In this document: one piece after another, positions 1 to 5,524 of the stretch
Layout of the letters: each line of letters starts with the position of its first letter
Position numbering within the stretch: position 1 is the stretch's first letter
Source: an uncultured Bacteroides sp.
GTDB taxonomy: Bacteria; Bacteroidota; Bacteroidia; Bacteroidales; Bacteroidaceae
Reading direction: 5' to 3'
Length of the DNA: 5,539 nt
NCBI RefSeq assembly: GCF_900547205.1
Contig: NZ_URFY01000105.1
Coordinates: 1-5,539, forward strand
Notes under the pieces: generated by a model
What the model was told of the DNA's origin: nothing
The model's input: only the letters and a program-made list of their open reading frames with translations
Databases searched by the model: none
Program-made: the position numbers and the translations under genes

Positions 1-265
1 GGTATACATTCTCCACCCACGTCTGAACCGAGAAGTCTTCGTACTGAAAAGGCATTTCATCCAACTCGATAGCCAAGCGGGAAAGCACCCAAGTATAGTT
101 GTCTTCGTTCAGTGTGGCGATGCCGAAACCACGGTCGTTGGCATGGAAACCTGCACAATTCAGCAAATGATTTCCTAATACTCCCATCGTCAGGCGTCCG
201 TTGAAGTCTACATGAAACGGCTCTGCAACAAACTTATAAGTTCCTATTTTATTCTCTTCACTCAT
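1..265 (-). CDS. Acyl-ACP thioesterase, N-terminal part (runs off the left edge)
   Basis: This frame opens at the ATG at 265-263 and stays open for 88 codons to the window edge. It begins MSEENKIGTYKFVAEPFHVD and continues with segments such as NGRLTMGVLGNHLLNCAGFH and NYTWVLSRLAIELDEMP. I recognise this as the first hot-dog domain of the FatA/FatB-like bacterial acyl-ACP thioesterases; Bacteroides thetaiotaomicron has a close homologue in the same ilv context (recalled, not searched). The family hydrolyses acyl-ACP to free fatty acid and ACP in the cytoplasm. The catalytic Asp/Asn/His residues of the family lie in the second hot-dog domain, outside the window, so activity cannot be judged. 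The start lies 8 bp after the ilvN stop, which implies co-transcription and possibly translational coupling. There is no clear Shine-Dalgarno sequence, which is normal for Bacteroides. Family assignment is good; acyl-chain preference is unknown. Confidence 0.85.
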   Translation of the reverse strand, partial: MSEENKIGTYKFVAEPFHVDFNGRLTMGVLGNHLLNCAGFHANDRGFGIATLNEDNYTWVLSRLAIELDEMPFQYEDFSVQTWVENVY

Positions 266-273
266 GCTGCTTA

Positions 274-828
274 CTAGTCTTTACACTGGTTATACTTTGC
301 TTCCCGTCCGTCGAGGAACTCATTGACCCGTTCAAAACAACTGGTAGTGATAGCTACTCGACCCGAACGCACAAACTGTAAAACACAACTCAATTCTCTT
401 AGTTCACCGTAAAGTGAAGTAATCTCTTCGCTCATACCGTTCTTCTCGACTATTGAAAACACGGGATTCACTTCTACGATGCGCGCATTATATCTGCGGA
501 TAATCTTCGAAGCCTCCGGATTTTCCTGAAAAGCAGGGGTAGACACCTTATATAATGCTATCTCATGAAAGTATATCTCGTCTTCCGTGAAGTAGTGTGC
601 CTGAATCACATCGATTTTCTTCTCAATCTGCTTCACTACCTTTTCAATCGTATCCTTATCCGTCCAAGCCGTAATGGTGTATTTATGTACTCCCTTAATA
701 GAAGAAGCAGAAACATTCAGACTCTCGATATTGATCTGCCGACGAGTAAATACAGCCGTCACCTGATTCAACAATCCGGCAATATTCTCGGAATGTACTA
801 TAATCGTATATAATGTTTTATCACTCAT
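274..828 (-). CDS. ilvN: Acetolactate synthase small (regulatory) subunit
   Basis: This is the regulatory subunit of acetolactate synthase (acetohydroxyacid synthase). In this family it activates the catalytic subunit and confers feedback inhibition by valine. At 184 residues it is within the usual size range. An ACT domain fills about residues 6-78: the turn SENIAGLLNQV matches ENESGALSRV of E. coli IlvH, so Asn15 and Gly18 correspond to Asn11 and Gly14, and Asn33 in INIESLNV corresponds to Asn29; these positions line the valine site in E. coli. The C-terminal small-subunit domain (about 88-165) is recognisable from ARIVEV (115-120) and VRSGRVAI (153-160). Valine sensitivity is therefore likely but inferred. 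The gene starts 56 bp after ilvB and ends with tandem stops, TAG then TAA (276-271). The N-terminal ACT strand begins right after the chosen ATG, which supports this start. Confidence 0.95.
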   Translation of the reverse strand: MSDKTLYTIIVHSENIAGLLNQVTAVFTRRQINIESLNVSASSIKGVHKYTITAWTDKDTIEKVVKQIEKKIDVIQAHYFTEDEIYFHEIALYKVSTPAFQENPEASKIIRRYNARIVEVNPVFSIVEKNGMSEEITSLYGELRELSCVLQFVRSGRVAITTSCFERVNEFLDGREAKYNQCKD

Positions 829-861
829 AACTCTAAATTTTAAATGCGAACTCTCAACTCT
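829..861 (-). repeat. Three AGAGTT units in the ilvB-ilvN gap
   Basis: The 56-bp gap between ilvB and ilvN carries the hexamer AGAGTT (mRNA sense) three times: at 861-856, 854-849 and 834-829, the last one directly before the ilvN ATG. The first two are separated by one base (AGAGTTGAGAGTT). Similar runs of GAGTT/GAGAGTT occur between Bacteroides genes in my recollection. No hairpin or promoter box is evident. It could be simple low-complexity spacer. Confidence 0.4.
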
Positions 862-884
862 CCATTCTCACCAATCCACTTCTC

Positions 885-2582
885 CTAGCACTCCAGCAAC
901 ATTTGATTGACGGAACCACCCGGAGGAGTCATCGGCAATACATTGCCTTCTTCTACCACGCAAGCTTCGAGCAAGAACGGACCGTCCGTTGCCAGCATTT
1001 CATCAATAGCTTCTTTCAGTTCTTCGCGGGTGAAGACACGTTTGGAAGGTATATCATAAGCAGAGGCTATCTTCATATAATCCGGATTCATCATCGGAGT
1101 AAAAGAATAGCGGCGATTAAAAAACATGGCTTGCCATTGGCGTACATTTCCTAGGAAGTTGTTGTTCAGACAGATAATCTTTACCGGGGCTTTCTGTTCC
1201 ATGATAGTACCCAGTTCCTGGATATTCATCTGAAGTCCACCATCACCCATAAATGCGCATACAGTGCGTTCGGGAGCTCCGAAAGTGGCTCCGATGGCAG
1301 CGGGTAGTCCGAAGCCCATTGTTCCGAGTCCGCCGGAAGTAATGATGCTACGTTCTTTAGAATATTTAAAGTAACGAGCTGAGATCATCTGGTTCTGACC
1401 GACATCCGTCACCAGAACAGCTTGATGATTAGTAGCATTACTTACGGCACGCGCCACTTCACCCATACTTAATGTTTTAGTTGCCGGATTGAGTTCGGGA
1501 CGAATCACTTTCTCCTCTTCCACTTTCTCGTATTCTTTGAAACTGTCGATCCATTCGGTATGAGTGTTCTTCTTCAAGAGTTGAGTAACGGAAGCTAATG
1601 TTTCTTTGCAATCTCCCAAAACGGATACATCTACCTTAACGTTCTTGTTAATCTCCGCAGGATCGATATCGAAATGTATCACCTTTGCTTGCTTGGCGTA
1701 AGTAGCAAGGTTTCCCGTCACGCGGTCATCAAAACGCATACCAACGGCAATGAGTACATCACATTTATTGGTGTTGATATTCGGACCTAAGTTACCATGC
1801 ATACCCAGCATTCCTTTATTCAACGGATGTTCCGTTGGCAAAGCCGACAGTCCGAGCAGTGTACAGCCAGCAGGAATATCCGCCTTTTCGATAAATTTAC
1901 GCAATTCTTGCTGGGCATTTCCCAGTTCAACGCCCTGCCCTACCAGAATCAGCGGACGTTCGGCATTGTTTATCAGTTCGGCAGCTGCCTTTACAGATTC
2001 TTCATCCGTGTCAGGAACCGGAACATAACTGCGGATAAAATCGAGTTTAGTGGGTTCATATTTCGTTTTCTCTACTTGAGCATTCTTAGCAAAGTCCAGC
2101 ACTACGGGACCGGGACGACCACTGCTGGCAATATAAAAGGCACGCGCCAACGCCCAGGCTACATCTTCCGGACGACGAATCTGATAGCTCCATTTAGTGA
2201 TAGGCTGGGTGATACCAACCAAATCAACTTCCTGAAAGGCATCTGTTCCAAGGAAACCGGTTCCTACCTGTCCGGCAATCACTACGATGGGCGTACTGTC
2301 TATCATAGCATCGGCAATGCCGGTTATCGTATTTGTAGCTCCGGGGCCGCTTGTCACCAAGCAAACACCAACTTGACCCGATACGCGGGCATAACCTTGT
2401 GCCGCATGGGCAGCTCCCTGTTCGTGACGAACCAAAACATGGTTCAATGTATTTTTATGGTCAAACAAGGCATCGAATACCGGCATGATAGAACCGCCCG
2501 GATAGCCGAAGATGGTAGTTACTCCCTGATGTTCCAGAGAACGCATCATTGCCTCTGCACCTGTTATTAAGTCTTTACTCAT
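885..2582 (-). CDS. ilvB: Acetolactate synthase large (catalytic) subunit
   Basis: This ThDP-dependent enzyme condenses two pyruvates to 2-acetolactate (valine/leucine branch), or pyruvate with 2-oxobutyrate to 2-aceto-2-hydroxybutyrate (isoleucine branch), in the cytoplasm. It is full length at 565 residues. The N-terminal pyrimidine-binding domain (about 4-170) has VRHEQGAAHAAQGYAR with the ThDP-activating glutamate at Glu54, followed by SGPGATN (78-84). The middle FAD-associated domain (about 190-340) has GMRFDDRVTGN (281-291). The C-terminal ThDP domain (about 370-555) has the metal/diphosphate motif starting GDG (446-448) and ending NN (473-474), and RQWQ (481-484). Trp483 aligns with the tryptophan that favours 2-oxobutyrate in the E. 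coli enzymes and is the herbicide contact residue. The conserved end NVLPMTPPGG is present. The gene starts 28 bp after ilvD; AAGGA directly abuts the ATG, too close for a normal Shine-Dalgarno. The neighbouring ilvN supplies its regulatory partner. Confidence 0.97.
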   Translation of the reverse strand: MSKDLITGAEAMMRSLEHQGVTTIFGYPGGSIMPVFDALFDHKNTLNHVLVRHEQGAAHAAQGYARVSGQVGVCLVTSGPGATNTITGIADAMIDSTPIVVIAGQVGTGFLGTDAFQEVDLVGITQPITKWSYQIRRPEDVAWALARAFYIASSGRPGPVVLDFAKNAQVEKTKYEPTKLDFIRSYVPVPDTDEESVKAAAELINNAERPLILVGQGVELGNAQQELRKFIEKADIPAGCTLLGLSALPTEHPLNKGMLGMHGNLGPNINTNKCDVLIAVGMRFDDRVTGNLATYAKQAKVIHFDIDPAEINKNVKVDVSVLGDCKETLASVTQLLKKNTHTEWIDSFKEYEKVEEEKVIRPELNPATKTLSMGEVARAVSNATNHQAVLVTDVGQNQMISARYFKYSKERSIITSGGLGTMGFGLPAAIGATFGAPERTVCAFMGDGGLQMNIQELGTIMEQKAPVKIICLNNNFLGNVRQWQAMFFNRRYSFTPMMNPDYMKIASAYDIPSKRVFTREELKEAIDEMLATDGPFLLEACVVEEGNVLPMTPPGGSVNQMLLEC

Positions 2583-2610
2583 TCCTTATTATATTGAAAG
2601 ATGAATAATA

Positions 2611-4413
2611 TCAATCGATTAATCTCACTGCTCCCTTATCGGCGGAACTTACCATGCTGGCATATGCCTTCAAGCTCTTGGGCACGTAGCGGTCGCGAGT
2701 GACAGGAGCCATCGGACGGGCAGCCAGTTCTTCATCCGTCAGTCGCACGTTAATCGTCCGGGCAGGAATGTCGATTTCGATAATATCTCCATCTACTATT
2801 TTTCCGATATTGCCTCCTGCTGCCGCTTCGGGAGAAATATGACCGATACTCAATCCGGAAGTTCCACCACTGAAACGTCCGTCGGTAATCAATGCACATT
2901 CTTTTCCGAGATGACGGGATTTTATATAAGAGGTAGGATAAAGCATTTCCTGCATACCGGGACCACCCTTCGGACCTTCGTGCGTGATGACGACAACGTC
3001 GCCACTGACGACTCGACCTCCGAGGATGCCCTCACAAGCAGCTTCCTGTGAGTCGAATACTTTGGCAGGACCGGTAAACTTCCAGATACTTTCGTCTACG
3101 CCTGCTGTTTTTACTACGCAACCATCCTGCGCTATATTTCCTTTCAGTACTGCCAGTCCACCGTCTTTGCTATAAGCGTGTTCCAAGTCGCGGATACATC
3201 CGGCAGCACGGTCTTTATCGAGTTCTTTATAGTAAGCACCTTGCGAGCCCAGTACGAGATTGAACCGGTTTCCGGCCGCACTCGAATAGTTCTTGATTGC
3301 TTTCTCGCAGACATCAGCGCTGGTGATTGAATTTTTATTTATTGCTTCCGCCAGCGTCATTCCGTCTACACGGCGAACGGAAGTATCTATTAAATTGGCT
3401 TTTGCCAGTTCGTCCAAAATAGAAATGATACCACCGGCACGGTTGACATCCTGAATATGATACTTTTGAGTATTGGGAGCTACCTTGCAAAGACAAGGAG
3501 CTTTGCGGGAAAGCATATCGATGTCGTCCATCTTAAAGTCCACTCCCGCTTCGTGGGCAACAGCGAGCAGGTGAAGAACCGTATTGGTAGAACCGCCCAT
3601 CGCAATATCCAGCGTCATTGCATTTAGGAATGCCTGGCGGGTAGCGATGCTACGGGGAAGTACACTTTCGTCTCCTTCTTCATAATATTTCATGGCATTT
3701 TCTACAATCAGCTTCGCAGCATCCTTGAAGAGTTGCGTGCGGTTTTCGTGTGTAGCAACGATTGTACCATTGCCGGGAAGTGCCAGTCCGATAGCTTCGT
3801 TCAGGCAGTTCATTGAGTTGGCGGTAAACATACCGGAGCAACATCCGCAGGTAGGACAAGCATTTTGTTCGATATTGGCTACTTCTTTATCGCTTACGCT
3901 TTCGTCAGCCGATTTTATCATCGCATCTATCAAATCCAGATGCTGACCGTTCCACTCTCCCGCTTCCATCGGTCCGCCCGAAACGAATACGGTGGGGATA
4001 TTCAATCGCATGGATGCCATCAACATTCCCGGAGTTATTTTATCACAATTGCTGATGCATACCATTGCATCCGCTTTGTGCGCATTGACCATATATTCTA
4101 CACTATCGGCAATAATATCTCGTGAAGGGAGCGAATAAAGCATACCATCGTGTCCCATTGCAATACCGTCGTCGATAGCTATTGTATTAAATTCCGCAGC
4201 GAAGCACCCCAGCTTTTCAATTTCAGCCTTCACTAGTTGCCCGATTTCATGTAGGTGAACATGACCCGGCACAAACTGTGTAAACGAATTGACGATGGCA
4301 ATAATGGGTTTTCCCATCTGCTCTTTTTTCATACCGTTGGCTGCCCACAATGCACGGGCTCCCGCCATCCGACGGCCTTGCGTACTAAACGAACTGCGTA
4401 ATTGCTTTTTCAT
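2611..4413 (-). CDS. ilvD: Dihydroxy-acid dehydratase
   Basis: This iron-sulfur dehydratase converts 2,3-dihydroxyisovalerate and 2,3-dihydroxy-3-methylvalerate to the 2-keto acid precursors of valine/leucine and isoleucine. At 600 residues it is of the long, E. coli-like type (616 residues there) and collinear with it. Visible motifs are MAGARALW (16-23), NSFTQFVPGHVHL (42-54), IDDGIAMGH (80-88), ISNCDKITPGM (120-130; Cys123 a cluster ligand, Lys125 the residue carbamylated in related structures), CPTCGCCSGMFTANSMNC (186-203; Cys192 in the family's cluster-ligand position), DIAMGGSTNT (269-278) and GRFSGGTSGLS (512-522, containing the presumed catalytic serine). Gly50 stands where the short [2Fe-2S] type has a cysteine, as in the oxygen-labile E. 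coli enzyme, so a [4Fe-4S] cluster is likely by analogy. Residue 191 is Cys where E. coli has Ser. This is the first structural gene after the attenuator; its ATG lies 21 nt past the terminator stem. Confidence 0.97.
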   Translation of the reverse strand: MKKQLRSSFSTQGRRMAGARALWAANGMKKEQMGKPIIAIVNSFTQFVPGHVHLHEIGQLVKAEIEKLGCFAAEFNTIAIDDGIAMGHDGMLYSLPSRDIIADSVEYMVNAHKADAMVCISNCDKITPGMLMASMRLNIPTVFVSGGPMEAGEWNGQHLDLIDAMIKSADESVSDKEVANIEQNACPTCGCCSGMFTANSMNCLNEAIGLALPGNGTIVATHENRTQLFKDAAKLIVENAMKYYEEGDESVLPRSIATRQAFLNAMTLDIAMGGSTNTVLHLLAVAHEAGVDFKMDDIDMLSRKAPCLCKVAPNTQKYHIQDVNRAGGIISILDELAKANLIDTSVRRVDGMTLAEAINKNSITSADVCEKAIKNYSSAAGNRFNLVLGSQGAYYKELDKDRAAGCIRDLEHAYSKDGGLAVLKGNIAQDGCVVKTAGVDESIWKFTGPAKVFDSQEAACEGILGGRVVSGDVVVITHEGPKGGPGMQEMLYPTSYIKSRHLGKECALITDGRFSGGTSGLSIGHISPEAAAGGNIGKIVDGDIIEIDIPARTINVRLTDEELAARPMAPVTRDRYVPKSLKAYASMVSSADKGAVRLID

Positions 4414-4434
4414 TTCAATTTATCTTTTAATTAA

Positions 4435-4466
4435 AGAGCCTCCCTCACATCAGTGAGAAAGGCTCT
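4435..4466 (-). terminator. Attenuator terminator hairpin of the ilv operon
   Basis: In the transcript, AGAGCCTTTCTCAC (4466-4453) pairs with GTGAGGGAGGCTCT (4448-4435) across a UGAU loop. This gives 14 uninterrupted pairs, 12 Watson-Crick and two G-U. The sequence after the stem, TTTAATTAAAAG, starts with only a short T run, so the U-tract is weak. It lies between the leader peptide and ilvD inside the transcribed leader, so its role must be conditional termination, not the end of a gene. The 5' arm has an alternative partner upstream (4516-4503). Confidence 0.85.
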
Positions 4467-4516
4467 AAATTCTATCTTTATGGTACGAACACATACAACA
4501 CAAAAACCTTTCTCAC
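4453..4516 (-). promoter_or_regulatory. Antiterminator structure competing with the attenuator hairpin
   Basis: The segment GTGAGAAAGGTTTT (4516-4503) overlaps the leader peptide stop codon (TGA at 4515-4513). It can pair with the whole 14-nt 5' arm of the terminator (4466-4453): ten consecutive Watson-Crick pairs (GTGAGAAAGG with CCTTTCTCAC), then U-G, U-A, U-G, U-A. The two structures exclude each other. The 36-nt loop can itself form a small hairpin, GUAUG/CGUAC around UGUU (4496-4483). A ribosome stalled on the valine codons would leave this arm free, and one ending at the TGA would cover it. I see no clear upstream protector (1:2) hairpin; only TCTTG (4556-4552) with CAAGA (4523-4519) is possible. 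Confidence 0.82.
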
Positions 4517-4590
4517 GCTCTTGATGGGACCACCACGACGCGAATAATATGCAAGACTGCTAGGTTAATAGACGTATGTAGCTTATTCAT
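4513..4590 (-). CDS. Branched-chain amino acid leader peptide (attenuation peptide)
   Basis: This 25-codon frame starts with ATG at 4590-4588, about 20 nt after the predicted transcription start, and ends with TGA at 4515-4513. It begins MNKLHTSINL; residues 11-25 read AVLHIIRVVVVPSRA. Eleven of the 25 residues are Leu, Ile or Val, with Ile-Ile at 15-16 and four valines at 18-21. This is the composition expected of a control peptide that senses charged tRNA-Ile, tRNA-Val and tRNA-Leu, analogous to E. coli IlvL, although the sequence itself is not that of IlvL. The start is preceded by purine-rich AAAGAAAAGAAG, without a strong Shine-Dalgarno. Its stop codon lies inside the antiterminator arm, and the terminator and ilvD follow. 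The peptide probably has no function after synthesis; translation is the sensor. Translation is inferred, not shown. Confidence 0.88.
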   Translation of the reverse strand: MNKLHTSINLAVLHIIRVVVVPSRA

Positions 4591-4615
4591 ATCTTCTTTT
4601 CTTTATTTCGTGCTG

Positions 4616-4646
4616 CAAAGGTAAGGGCTTTTTTATTATCTCCAAA
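4616..4646 (-). promoter_or_regulatory. Bacteroides-type promoter of the ilv operon
   Basis: The -7 element TACCTTTG (4623-4616) matches TAnnTTTG fully. Nineteen bases upstream is TTTG (4646-4643), matching the -33 element at the known 19-21 nt spacing; a second TTTG sits at 4650-4647. Transcription would start near 4611-4608, giving a leader of about 20 nt before the leader peptide ATG. Confidence 0.85.
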
Positions 4647-4743
4647 CAAATCGAAGAAAAAAAACACTTAAAAGCGAATAATTGTAAGAGAAGAGCGGCA
4701 TTATTTCTCTATTTTATCACTTAAAGGTTAAATTTACAACTAT

Positions 4744-4751
4744 TATCTTTG
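4744..4751 (+). promoter_or_regulatory. Candidate distal slyD promoter, -7 box
   Basis: TATCTTTG matches the Bacteroides -7 consensus TAnnTTTG. The expected -33 position 19 nt upstream reads TTAA (4721-4724), a half match. A transcript from here would have about 135 nt of 5' UTR and would begin next to a pyrimidine tract (CCTCCTCCCCTCCTTCT, 4758-4774). Confidence 0.5.
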
Positions 4752-4837
4752 CAATCGCCTCCTCCCCTCCTTCTATCAAAAGCACTTAATAATCTGAAAT
4801 TTACCCTCACCATGCCCATGTGCAAGCAAATTATTCG

Positions 4838-4845
4838 TATCTTTG
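4838..4845 (+). promoter_or_regulatory. Candidate proximal slyD promoter, -7 box
   Basis: A second TATCTTTG lies 46 bp before the slyD ATG and would give a 5' UTR of about 40 nt. No TTTG is found at the normal -33 distance, so the match rests on the -7 box alone. Its position makes it the simpler choice for slyD. Confidence 0.5.
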
Positions 4846-4847
4846 TC

Positions 4848-4866
4848 AATCCGTACTTACGGGATT
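4848..4866 (+). other. Small imperfect hairpin near the predicted slyD transcript start
   Basis: AATCCGT and ACGGGATT flank a 4-nt ACTT loop and can form seven pairs with one bulged G. It lies at or just after the predicted start from the proximal box. It might stabilise the 5' end of the mRNA or mark a protein-binding site, or it may be chance. Confidence 0.3.
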
Positions 4867-4891
4867 TATTAATTAGAAACAATTATATCAG

Positions 4892-5473
4892 ATGGAAACA
4901 GTAGAAAACAAGTACATTACCGTTGCATACAAATTATATACAATGGAAGATGGCGTAAAGGAATTGTTCGAAGAAGCAAATGCTGAACATCCCTTTCAAT
5001 TCATTTCAGGATTAGGAACAACACTCGAAGACTTCGAGAATCAGATAACAGCTCTTTCTAAAGGTGACAAGTTCGATTTTACTATTCCTGCCGAGAAAGC
5101 TTACGGAGAATATGACGAGCAACACATTATCGAACTTCCGAAAAACATTTTCGAGATTGATGGTAAGTTTGATGACGAACGTATCAAAGAAGGTAATATC
5201 GTACCTTTAATGACTGCCGACGGTCAGCGTGTGAATGCCAGTGTAGTAGAAATCAAACCGGACGTGGTAGTAGTTGACCTTAACCACCCGTTGGCTGGTG
5301 CTACTCTTATTTTTGAAGGTACGGTACTCGAAAGCCGTCCTGCCACTAACGAAGAAATTCAAGAGCTGGTGAAGATGATGAGCGGTGAAGGTGGATGCGG
5401 TTGCGGATGTGACAGTTGCGGTGACGGCGGTTGCGGCGACGATTGCGGTTGCGAAGGCGGACACTGTCATTAA
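4892..5473 (+). CDS. slyD: FKBP-type peptidyl-prolyl cis-trans isomerase, SlyD-like
   Basis: This cytoplasmic folding helper of 193 residues has no signal peptide. The FKBP part is in two pieces (about 5-72 and 123-150) with the chaperone insert-in-flap domain between (about 73-122), the order typical of SlyD. Recognisable segments are FQFISGLGTTLEDFE (35-49), LSKGDKFDFTIPAEKAYGEYDE (55-76), ELPKNIF (81-87), DGQRVNASVVEI (110-121) and VVVDLNHPLAGATLIFEGTV (126-145). The last 25-30 residues form a Gly/Asp-rich metal-binding tail with eight cysteines (169, 171, 173, 176, 181, 185, 187, 192) and two histidines (191, 193). In E. coli the His/Cys-rich tail binds nickel and other metals and helps hydrogenase maturation; here the metal and client are unknown. 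The gene is divergent from the ilv operon and followed by its own terminator, so it is probably monocistronic. The ATG directly precedes the FKBP fold. Confidence 0.93.
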   Translation: METVENKYITVAYKLYTMEDGVKELFEEANAEHPFQFISGLGTTLEDFENQITALSKGDKFDFTIPAEKAYGEYDEQHIIELPKNIFEIDGKFDDERIKEGNIVPLMTADGQRVNASVVEIKPDVVVVDLNHPLAGATLIFEGTVLESRPATNEEIQELVKMMSGEGGCGCGCDSCGDGGCGDDCGCEGGHCH

Positions 5474-5488
5474 TCGATAAATTTTAGT

Positions 5489-5516
5489 TACTATGTTTGC
5501 ATAGTGTTTTCTTTTT
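5489..5516 (+). terminator. Intrinsic terminator after slyD
   Basis: ACTATG (5490-5495) and CATAGT (5500-5505) form a perfect 6-bp stem, seven with a flanking T-G pair, around a TTTG loop. A T-rich run GTTTTCTTTTT follows to 5516. It begins 16 bp after the slyD stop codon. Confidence 0.75.
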
Positions 5517-5524
5517 CGCTCGTC

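Larger units (their letters stand above)
4414..4891. other. Divergent intergenic region between ilvD and slyD
   Basis: This 478-bp stretch holds no gene of normal size. The left part (about 4414-4650) is the ilv control region: attenuator hairpin, leader peptide and promoter, all on the minus strand. The right part (about 4720-4891) holds two TAnnTTTG boxes, a pyrimidine tract and a small hairpin before slyD. The middle (about 4651-4720) is AT-rich and has a weak 6-bp inverted repeat (AGAGAA at 4687-4692, TTCTCT at 4705-4710) but nothing I can name. Confidence 0.8.

Noticed and set aside
565..813. An 82-codon plus-strand frame antisense to ilvN
   Set aside because: It is contained in a well-supported gene and shows no recognisable domain or promoter.
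1797..2570. A 257-codon open frame on the plus strand, antisense to ilvB
   Set aside because: It lies entirely within ilvB, its translation resembles no family I know, and ilvB is unmistakable on the other strand. Long antisense frames commonly arise from codon bias.
4523..4545. T-box-like GTGGTGGTCCC in the ilv leader
   Set aside because: It loosely recalls the T-box core, but the consensus is not met, no specifier stem is evident, and the bases are explained by the Val codons of the leader peptide.
4687..4710. Inverted repeat AGAGAA / TTCTCT between the divergent promoters
   Set aside because: Six-base arms with a 12-nt spacer in AT-rich DNA are easily found by chance, and there is no further symmetry to suggest an operator.
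4812..4904. A 30-codon plus-strand frame (starting MPMCKQIIRIF) overlapping the slyD start
   Set aside because: It spans the proximal promoter box, so a transcript from there would lack its start. It has no telling composition and overlaps slyD by 13 bp in another frame. A leader role would require transcription from the distal box.
5207..5470. An 87-codon minus-strand frame antisense to slyD, Ala/Thr-rich
   Set aside because: Its Ala/Thr/Val repeats are simply the complement of the Gly/Cys/Asp codons of the SlyD tail.
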